DNA of 16,165 bases, taken from the NCBI GenBank assembly GCA_030671465.1, contig DAOVIP010000003.1, positions 1 through 16,165 on the forward strand. The letters run 5' to 3'. Shown here one piece after another: positions 1 through 5,350 of this stretch (its first letter is position 1; every line of letters starts with the position of its first letter). Both the position numbers and the translations under genes were made by a program. The DNA comes from Candidatus Aminicenantota bacterium (GTDB lineage Bacteria > Acidobacteriota > Aminicenantia > UBA2199). The notes under the pieces are model-generated. The model searched no databases, was not told where the DNA came from, and saw nothing but the letters and a program-made list of their open reading frames with translations.

Positions 1-50
1 ATCGAATGTTTCAAAAAACCACGACGCTTCATGTCCTTTTTTGGTTTCAT
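1..50 (-). CDS. 5' end of a Tat-exported protein, cut by the window edge
   Basis: Only the first 16 codons are inside the window, read leftwards from an ATG at 50-48. They encode MKPKKDMKRRGFLKHS, where KRRGFLK fits the twin-arginine (Tat) consensus S/T-R-R-x-F-L-K with Lys in the first position. A full AGGAGG Shine-Dalgarno sequence lies on the minus strand at 60-55, four bases before the ATG, which makes this a real translation start despite its short visible length. Tat signals of this type usually belong to cofactor-containing periplasmic enzymes or lipoproteins folded before export, but nothing of the mature protein is visible, so its function cannot be named. It diverges from the MscS-family gene, and the roughly 210 bases between them must hold both promoters. 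Confidence 0.7.
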   Translation of the reverse strand, partial: MKPKKDMKRRGFLKHS

Positions 51-150
51 TCAACCTCCTGATAATTCACTATTATCCCACATGTTTTCTATAATTGCTA
101 TGCAGGCCCAACTGTATTGGTTCAGGCGGTGGAACACTTGCCACTTTTTA

Positions 151-179
151 TTGTTTTTTACCGGAAATAGATATATAAT
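151..179 (+). promoter_or_regulatory. Candidate sigma-70-type promoter for the MscS-family gene
   Basis: A perfect TATAAT -10 box lies at 174-179, preceded after exactly 17 bases by TTGTTT (151-156), which matches only the TTG half of the -35 consensus. Transcription would start near 186, giving a leader of about 75 bases before the ATG at 262. The leader includes a GGTACC-centred stretch around 198-205 with no clear fold. This is a pattern match only. Confidence 0.45.
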
Positions 180-261
180 TTCCCATAGATGGTGCGGCTC
201 GGGTACCGGACCAATCAACAAGTATATGATTACAATTCATTATCATTGAGAGGACATTAAA

Positions 262-1980
262 ATGAAAAAAATGCAAACAATTTTTTTGGGTTTGTTACTG
301 ACCGGCGTTATTCTCTTTCCCCAGAGCTGGATTCCCATGGAGCTCCAAAAAATGGAATTGAAACTCCGGGAATTAAAGGCCCAGGTGCTGACCCTGGATG
401 AATATGCACCCAATAAATTTCCCGAATTCGAAGAATTGGAGAGAACCAACCAGTTGATCGAGCGTATCGATTTCAACAAGAGAAAATTCAACCTGCTCAT
501 CGACCGTTATAATCTGATAGAGGACCAGATTTTTCCTTTTTTATTAAAATATTTCCAAGAACACCCGGAACATCAAAACCGAATCATGTCAAAATTCGGA
601 CAATTCTCCGGAGACGGTGAGAACAGTATCCTGCTCATTCAAAAGGAAATCAATCATATCGCCCTGTTGATCAACAGACTGGAAAATGAACAGGAAAGGG
701 TCCGGGCCCTGGCCAGGGCCAATGAAATTGCCAAAGAAAAAAAGGAGACTGCTCAGAGGAGCGAGCAGGTCATTGATATCTCTATCCGAATCAAAAGGCT
801 GGAGGAAAAACAGGCCATCCTGTCCAGTGATCTGGAAAGTGAGACCAAAAAACTGGCAGGCCTGGGAAACCGTCAAAAAGAACAGGAAGCAAAAATAGAA
901 GAAAAGACCGCTGAAATTCGGGAATCAAAAATCAAATCAAAACTTTCAAAGAATGCCTTCGAACAGCTGCTGCACCGGACTGCCGCTCAGGTCAGGGAAA
1001 TCCGCCTGAACGGCCTGGAAATCCCCCGGCTGAATACAACCAGAACCTTCATCTATTTGTCCGAAAACCGGATAGAAACCTTCAAGCAAAAAAGCCAGGA
1101 TATTAAAAGAGAAATTACCTCTCTGAAAAAACAACGGCAAAATGATTTCCAGAAAAAAATACTGAAGGGGATTATCATCATCATCATTGCCTTTTTTCTG
1201 GTTGTCCTGTTGATCAGGATTTTCCGACAGATGGGAAAACGAATAATCAAAAGAATCGATCTGAGTGCGGTCATTTCCGCCCACCGAAAACAACGCTACC
1301 AGACCCTGTTCTCCATCATTCTCTCCATCATCAAGATTACCCTATGGGTTCTGGCCGTTCTATGGGTACTGGGTGAACTGAACATTGACTATGCTCCCTT
1401 CCTGTTGGCCGCAGGAGGTGTCTCGCTGGCCATCGGTTTCGGTGCCCAATCACTGGTAAAGGATATTGTGGCCGGTTTCTTCATGCTCATGGAGGAACAG
1501 CTGGCTCTGGGTGACGTGGCGGAGATTGACGGAAAAAGCGGTTCGGTGGAGAATATCTCTCTGCGTACCATCCGGCTCCGGTCTTTGAACGGAACCCTGC
1601 ATATTATACGCAACGGCAGCATCACCAATGTATCGAATCTCACCCATCAGTGGTCCAGAGCCGTCATTGAAGTTGGGGTAAGTTATGATGAGAACAGTGA
1701 AAATGTGCTGTCTGTATTAAAACAAATATGTCACGATATTTATGAGGACCGGGAGTGGCATCCCCTGTTAATCGAAGAACCGGTTCCGCAGGGCATTTTG
1801 TCATTCGGGGATTCGTCCATCAATTTCCGTATCCTGGCCAAAACCGTTCCCGGCAAACAATGGGGTATTGACCGGGAAATAAAAACCCGGATTAAAAAAA
1901 CCTTTGATCAAAAAGGCATTGAAATTCCCTTTCCCTTTACCAATATCATTGATCGTACCAAGCGACCCCCCAATCCATAG
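262..1980 (+). CDS. MscS-family mechanosensitive ion channel with a long coiled-coil N-terminal domain
   Basis: A 572-residue inner-membrane channel expected to release solutes under hypo-osmotic stress. Residues 1-20 form a cleavable-type signal sequence. Residues about 30-300 are charged and heptad-rich (strongest at 140-230 and 270-297), predicting a periplasmic coiled-coil region. Three membrane helices follow, at about 302-320, 347-369 and 377-408. The last is the pore helix and carries the family hallmark AGGVSLAIGFGAQSLVKDI (384-402). Residues 409-560 match the MscS beta and C-terminal cytoplasmic domains. The protein is roughly twice the size of E. coli MscS (286 residues) and resembles the MscK/YbdG-type extended members in layout, though much shorter than MscK. 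The start at 262 has AGAGGA at 249-254, about seven bases upstream. It appears monocistronic, with a GC-rich hairpin after it and a separate metabolic operon downstream. Confidence 0.9.
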   Translation: MKKMQTIFLGLLLTGVILFPQSWIPMELQKMELKLRELKAQVLTLDEYAPNKFPEFEELERTNQLIERIDFNKRKFNLLIDRYNLIEDQIFPFLLKYFQEHPEHQNRIMSKFGQFSGDGENSILLIQKEINHIALLINRLENEQERVRALARANEIAKEKKETAQRSEQVIDISIRIKRLEEKQAILSSDLESETKKLAGLGNRQKEQEAKIEEKTAEIRESKIKSKLSKNAFEQLLHRTAAQVREIRLNGLEIPRLNTTRTFIYLSENRIETFKQKSQDIKREITSLKKQRQNDFQKKILKGIIIIIIAFFLVVLLIRIFRQMGKRIIKRIDLSAVISAHRKQRYQTLFSIILSIIKITLWVLAVLWVLGELNIDYAPFLLAAGGVSLAIGFGAQSLVKDIVAGFFMLMEEQLALGDVAEIDGKSGSVENISLRTIRLRSLNGTLHIIRNGSITNVSNLTHQWSRAVIEVGVSYDENSENVLSVLKQICHDIYEDREWHPLLIEEPVPQGILSFGDSSINFRILAKTVPGKQWGIDREIKTRIKKTFDQKGIEIPFPFTNIIDRTKRPPNP

Positions 1981-2003
1981 AAGTCATTCATTCAGGTGTT
2001 TCC

Positions 2004-2029
2004 CGGCCCGGTGAAGTGGCGCCGGACCG
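2004..2029 (+). terminator. GC-rich hairpin after the MscS-family gene
   Basis: CGGCCCGG (2004-2011) pairs with CCGGACCG (2022-2029) with one mismatch, leaving a 10-base loop. It starts 23 bases after the stop codon. There is no immediate T-run, only scattered Ts from 2053 onward, so it is a weak intrinsic terminator or an RNA-stabilising hairpin at best. Confidence 0.3.
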
Positions 2030-2070
2030 AAATTGAAGTGGAAAATAATCATATTTTTGGGTTTTTAAAC

Positions 2071-2099
2071 TTGAAATCTCCTGGAAAAAATGGTAAAAA
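2071..2099 (+). promoter_or_regulatory. Candidate promoter of the 2-oxoacid:ferredoxin oxidoreductase operon
   Basis: TTGAAA (2071-2076, five of six -35 consensus bases) is followed after 17 bases by TAAAAA (2094-2099, four of six -10 bases) in a strongly A/T-rich stretch. A start near 2105 would leave a very short leader holding the AAGGAGG ribosome site at 2110-2116 and the ATG at 2122. No operator palindrome was recognised. Confidence 0.35.
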
Positions 2100-2121
2100 T
2101 ATATTTAATAAGGAGGAAGGC

Positions 2122-2346
2122 ATGCCTGCCAAAGGATATGTTGAAATTTCCATTGAAACCTGTAAGGGCTGCAATCTCTGTGTCTTGCACTGTCCGACCA
2201 AATGCCTGGCCCTGAACACCACGGATACCAACAATTACGGACTGCATTACGTCTATCTGACTGATGAAGAGGAATGTATTGCCTGTCAAAACTGTTCTAT
2301 CATATGTCCTGATGCAGCCATCAGTGTTTTCAAAAAAGTCAGTTAA
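2122..2346 (+). CDS. korD: 2-oxoacid:ferredoxin oxidoreductase, delta (ferredoxin) subunit
   Basis: A 74-residue two-cluster ferredoxin, taken as the electron-accepting subunit of a thiamine-diphosphate-dependent 2-oxoacid oxidoreductase (2-oxoacid + CoA to acyl-CoA + CO2 + reduced ferredoxin). Two complete [4Fe-4S] motifs are visible: C14-x2-C17-x2-C20-x3-C24 followed by Pro, and C52-x2-C55-x2-C58-x3-C62 followed by Pro. The frame stays open back to 1996, but the ATG at 2122 is preferred. It has AAGGAGG five bases upstream, and the product then starts, as usual in the family, with a few residues before the first strand (KGYVEIS). It is the first gene of the operon; a 123-base gap separates it from the alpha gene. 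The 2-oxoglutarate-type name is by operon layout; branched-chain or other 2-oxoacids cannot be excluded. Confidence 0.88.
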   Translation: MPAKGYVEISIETCKGCNLCVLHCPTKCLALNTTDTNNYGLHYVYLTDEEECIACQNCSIICPDAAISVFKKVS

Positions 2347-2469
2347 TGTCTTCTCCCTGAAATTATGCTACCTATTCACCGACATTCAACGGAGTCATCT
2401 CCTCATCATTGATTCTACTTTTTTGCAAATTATCTGAATCACATAGAATGTTTTTTAACGGAGGAAAAA

Positions 2470-3528
2470 TTGGCTGATACAAGATTTATGAAAGGAAACG
2501 AAGCCCTCGGGGAAGCAGCGATTCGTTCCGGCCTTCAGGCTTATTTCGGGTACCCCATCACACCTCAATCCGAGGTGGTTGAATATCTGGCCATGCAGGA
2601 ACCCAACCACAATTACGTATTGATTCAGGCGGAAAGCGAAGTGGCATCGGTAAATATGGTTTACGGGGCCGCCGCAGCCGGTGCCCGGGTGATGACCACC
2701 ACCTCTTCTCCAGGATTTTCATTGATGCAGGAAGGGGTTTCCTACATTGCCTGTGCAGAACTTCCCTGTGTCTTTGCCAATATCACTCGAGGCGGCCCGG
2801 GATTGGGGACCATCCAGCCCAGTCAAAGCGATTATTTCCAGGCAGTCAAAGGAGGAGGACACGGAGATTACCATTTAATTGTCCTGGCGCCCAACTCGGT
2901 CCAGGAAATGGTGGACCATATTTTCCTGGCCTTTAAACTGGCAGATCAATACCGGACTCCGGCCATGCTGTTATCCGATGGCGCCATCGGTCAGATGATG
3001 GAAAAGGTGGTACTTCCCGATCCGGTCCCCTACACATCCGACAAACCCTGGGCCACTACCGGGAAAACTCCGGACCGGGAAAGGAATATTATTACTTCTC
3101 TTTTTATCCAGGCCGAAGTGATGGAAAAAGTCAATTTGAAACTGCAGGAAAAGTATAAAAAAATAAAGGAGAACGAAGTCCGGTACGAGGAATACCAGCT
3201 GGAAGATGCCGAATTTGTGGTCGTAAGCTTCGGATTGTGCTCGAGAATCTCCAAAAAGGTTGTGGATATGGCCCGAAGTGCGGGGATAAAAATGGGGCTT
3301 TTCAGACCCATTACCCTATGGCCCTACCCGGAAAAACCAATCGAGGAGCTGGCCGGACGCTCCCAGACCCGATTCTTCATTTCTATTGAGATGAATGCCG
3401 GACAAATGGTGGAAGATGTCAGATTATCGGTAAATGGCCAGAAACCGGTCCATTTCTACGGTCGAACCGGAGGAATTGTTCCCACACCCGATGAGATATT
3501 GAACCATATCCGGGAAAATTTACTTTAG
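2470..3528 (+). CDS. korA: 2-oxoacid:ferredoxin oxidoreductase, alpha subunit
   Basis: A 352-residue cytoplasmic subunit with the pyruvate:ferredoxin-oxidoreductase domain I fold. It holds the pyrimidine-side thiamine-diphosphate contacts and the transketolase C-terminal-like domain II. Visible hallmarks are MKGNEALGEAAIRSG at 7-21, GYPITPQSE at 27-35, the conserved acidic site AESEVAS at 54-60, and TTTSSPGFSLMQEG at 76-89. Domain II begins at about 208 (FVVVSFGLCSR near 251-261). The start is a TTG at 2470, supported by GGAGG at 2460-2464 with a five-base gap; the next in-frame ATG (codon 7) would cut into the conserved N-terminus. The length is typical of VorB/KorA proteins. It is followed after nine bases by the beta gene. 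Substrate cannot be fixed from motifs alone. Confidence 0.9.
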   Translation: MADTRFMKGNEALGEAAIRSGLQAYFGYPITPQSEVVEYLAMQEPNHNYVLIQAESEVASVNMVYGAAAAGARVMTTTSSPGFSLMQEGVSYIACAELPCVFANITRGGPGLGTIQPSQSDYFQAVKGGGHGDYHLIVLAPNSVQEMVDHIFLAFKLADQYRTPAMLLSDGAIGQMMEKVVLPDPVPYTSDKPWATTGKTPDRERNIITSLFIQAEVMEKVNLKLQEKYKKIKENEVRYEEYQLEDAEFVVVSFGLCSRISKKVVDMARSAGIKMGLFRPITLWPYPEKPIEELAGRSQTRFFISIEMNAGQMVEDVRLSVNGQKPVHFYGRTGGIVPTPDEILNHIRENLL

Positions 3529-3537
3529 GAGACAACC

Positions 3538-4302
3538 ATGAAACCAGGATACGAACAAATATATAAAAAACCCGCTACCCTCCTCCCCAAACGCATGCAC
3601 TATTGCCCGGGTTGTTTTCATTCCACCATCCATAAGATCTTAATGGAAATTGTCTAGGATTGGTACATCCAGGACAAAATCATAGGGCCATGCCCGGTAG
3701 GATGTTCGGTATTTGCCTATGACTACCTGGATATTGATATGCAGGAAGCCGCCCATGGAAGGGCTGCAGCCGTGGCCACTGGTATCAAACGCATGCTGCC
3801 CGATAAAATCGTTTTTTCATATCAGGGTGACGGTGACCTGGCCGCCATCGGCACCGCCGAAACCATTCACGCCTGTAACCGGGGAGAAAACTTCACCTTC
3901 ATCTTTATCAATAATGGTATTTACGGCATGACCGGAGGTCAGATGGCCCCGACAACCCTGGAAGGACAAAAAACCACCACTACCCCCTATGGCCGGGAAA
4001 TGTCCAAGACCGGAATGCCCATGAAAATGGCTGAACTGGTATCCCATTTCGATGGCGTGGTCTATGCAGAACGGGTCAGCTGCGATACCCCGGCCCACAC
4101 CCGCAAGGCCCGAAAGGCAATCGAAAAGGCCTTTAAAATCCAAATGAAGGGAATGGGCACCACATTCGTAGAGGTGGCATCAAATTGTCCGTCCAACTGG
4201 AAATGTACACCGGAAGAATCCCTGGAATGGCTGAAAGAAAAAGTATTCCCCTATTTTCCTCTCGGTGTATTCAAAGAGCCGCCCAAGGAGGAGGTGGAAT
4301 AA
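3538..4302 (+). CDS. korB: 2-oxoacid:ferredoxin oxidoreductase, beta subunit, interrupted by in-frame TAG at codon 40
   Basis: The beta subunit normally binds thiamine diphosphate and a [4Fe-4S] cluster. Starting at ATG 3538, the reading frame gives an N-terminus with the cluster motif HYCPGC (C23, C26). It then meets TAG at 3655-3657 (codon 40) and continues without frameshift as DWYIQDKIIGPCPVGCSVF (41-59, C52/C56) to TAA at 4300-4302. Later hallmarks are HGRAAAVATGIKR at 73-85, the thiamine-diphosphate/Mg motif GDGD (97-100) with NN at 125-126, YGMTGGQMAPT, and NCPSNW. Total length (254 codons) fits the family. Conserved sequence lies on both sides, so the TAG is an insertion into an otherwise intact gene; an annotator avoiding it would start at ATG 3739, which lacks a ribosome site and drops both N-terminal cysteine motifs. 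The ORF ends one base into the gamma start (TAATG). Confidence 0.85.
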
Positions 4303-4838
4303 TGCTACAGGAAATGATTTTTGCCGGATTCGGAGGCCAAGGAGTGCTTTCAATGGGAACCCTGCTGGCCTATGCGGCCATGAAAGAAGGAAAGGAAGTT
4401 AGCTGGATGCCTTCCTATGGCCCGGAAATGCGGGGAGGGACAGCCAACTGCATAGTCAATATCAGCGACGAGCCCATCTCTTCTCCCATTGTCAGCGAAT
4501 ATGACATTGCCGTTGTGCTTAATCAGCCCTCCCTGAAAAAATTCGAACCCCGGGTCAAGAAGGGTGGTATGATGATCTGGGAAAGCACTCATATCAAGGA
4601 AGCGCCGGTCCGAACCGATATTACCGTTATTGCCCTGCCCGCGGTTGAGAAGGCGACCAATGAACTAAAAAATGTAAAAGTCATGAACATGCTTCTGCTG
4701 GGCAGCTTGGTCAAATTAAAAAATGTGGTCAAGAAAGAATCCCTTTTGATAGCCTTGAAGGATACCCTGCCCAAGCGCCATCATCATTTAATTCCCCTCA
4801 ATGAACGGGCCATTGAAATGGGCATGAACCTGGTCTGA
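4302..4838 (+). CDS. korC: 2-oxoacid:ferredoxin oxidoreductase, gamma subunit
   Basis: A 178-residue cytoplasmic gamma subunit (POR/KOR gamma domain) completing the four-subunit enzyme; in this family it contributes to CoA handling and the complex interface. Diagnostic motifs are GFGGQGVL at 9-16 and the conserved SYGPEMRGGTANC at 38-50. The frame is open upstream into the beta gene, but the start is placed at the ATG at 4302. That codon overlaps the beta stop by one base (TAATG), implying translational coupling, and AAGGAGGAGG lies at 4285-4294 just upstream. The frame ends at TGA 4836-4838. It is the last gene of the operon, followed by an A/T-rich convergent intergenic region. Confidence 0.92.
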   Translation: MLQEMIFAGFGGQGVLSMGTLLAYAAMKEGKEVSWMPSYGPEMRGGTANCIVNISDEPISSPIVSEYDIAVVLNQPSLKKFEPRVKKGGMMIWESTHIKEAPVRTDITVIALPAVEKATNELKNVKVMNMLLLGSLVKLKNVVKKESLLIALKDTLPKRHHHLIPLNERAIEMGMNLV

Positions 4839-4913
4839 GTTTCGGGACGTTCGATCCAATCTTTATGTAGATAATACTTCTGGAAAATTTTCTATAACGG
4901 AAATATAAGGAAT

Positions 4914-4949
4914 AAAACCATTTTAATAAGTGAAAAAACTGGTGGTTTT
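4914..4949. terminator. Weak A/T-rich hairpin between convergent operons
   Basis: AAAACCA (4914-4920) can pair with TGGTTTT (4943-4949) around a 22-base loop. It sits between the plus-strand oxidoreductase operon and the minus-strand small Tat gene, where a two-way terminator would be expected. The loop is long and the following tract is A-rich on the plus strand, so the call is tentative. Nothing else recognisable lies in 4839-5047 apart from a 42-codon hydrophobic frame without a ribosome site (4967-5095). Confidence 0.25.
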
Positions 4950-5047
4950 AAAAAATAACGTTAATAATGAAAGATTTAATAATCTCCGTAATTGGTGTAA
5001 TTACAGTAGGAGCTGTAGGTATAATAATTCTGACCATAGTAATCACA

Positions 5048-5215
5048 CTACCCTTCCGACTCGAAATAATCACTATAGGGAGGACAGGCTATTGACCCGA
5101 TGGTGGTGATTCCAACTGCAGTACCCAATGCCACCTTTGACCATTTGGATATCTTCTTTAAAAATTCACGCCGGCTTTCGATCTTGGCATCGTCCTTTTT
5201 TTTGATATCACTCAT
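5048..5215 (-). CDS. Tat-signal micropeptide with a short Cys/Tyr/acidic tail
   Basis: A 55-residue protein of unknown function. A hydrophilic lead (residues 1-13) is followed by SRREFLK (14-20), an exact twin-arginine consensus, and then a hydrophobic segment (about 28-43) ending GSIAC. Only about 12 residues remain (CPPYSDYFESEG, 44-55). The Cys at 44 might be a relaxed lipobox (S-I-A-C, poor at the -3 position), in which case the mature product would be a dodecapeptide tethered to lipid; otherwise the hydrophobic part could act as a membrane anchor. The start at 5215 is chosen because AAAGGAG lies about seven bases upstream; the longer frame from 5239 would begin ahead of that site. It lies downstream of, and in the same direction as, the large adaptor/beta-barrel gene, but has its own candidate promoter. 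It could be the remnant or start of a decayed exported enzyme, but its promoter and ribosome site argue that it is expressed. Confidence 0.65.
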   Translation of the reverse strand: MSDIKKKDDAKIESRREFLKKISKWSKVALGTAVGITTIGSIACPPYSDYFESEG

Positions 5216-5240
5216 TATTAGCTCCTTTGTTTCTACCATA

Positions 5241-5269
5241 TAAATAGTATATTAAAAAATAAATGTCAA
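5241..5269 (-). promoter_or_regulatory. Candidate promoter of the Tat micropeptide gene
   Basis: On the minus strand a perfect TTGACA (5269-5264) precedes, after 17 bases, TATTTA (5246-5241), a modest -10 box in an A/T-rich stretch. Transcription from about 5235 would give a leader of about 20 bases, just containing the AAAGGAG site and agreeing with the ATG at 5215 as the start. Confidence 0.4.
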
Positions 5270-5350
5270 TAGAATTTTTCTTTTTTTTTAAAAAAATTAT
5301 TTTCCATAAAAACAGGCAGGAATCTACCGTTTGGGATACGATTCGGGATC

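Noticed and set aside
1996..2121. Upstream in-frame extension of the ferredoxin subunit giving a 116-residue protein.
   Set aside because: The extra 42 residues have no family similarity, span the candidate promoter and hairpin, and lack a ribosome site; the ATG at 2122 has AAGGAGG.
2388..2402. Short inverted repeat GGAG-TCAT-CTCC between the delta and alpha genes, considered as a terminator or operator.
   Set aside because: A four-base stem without a T-run is too weak to call.
3655..3657. TAG as pyrrolysine codon.
   Set aside because: No pyl genes or methylamine methyltransferases are visible, and TAG ends neighbouring genes; a nonsense change or sequence error is simpler. The genome would have to be searched to exclude it fully.
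4185..4301. Upstream extension of the gamma subunit frame into the beta gene.
   Set aside because: It would overlap 117 bases of conserved beta coding sequence. The ATG at 4302 has a strong ribosome site and the family N-terminus.
4967..5095. A 42-codon plus-strand frame giving a strongly hydrophobic peptide (MKDLIISVIGVITVGAVG and onward) that overlaps the end of the Tat micropeptide gene.
   Set aside because: No Shine-Dalgarno sequence precedes the ATG, it overlaps a better-supported gene on the other strand, and A/T-rich DNA readily yields such hydrophobic frames. It could be revived if conserved in relatives.
5276..5300. Run of Ts followed by As considered as an intrinsic terminator for the large adaptor-barrel gene.
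   Set aside because: The fold would consist only of A/T pairs with no GC stem; it looks like ordinary A/T-rich promoter-upstream DNA.
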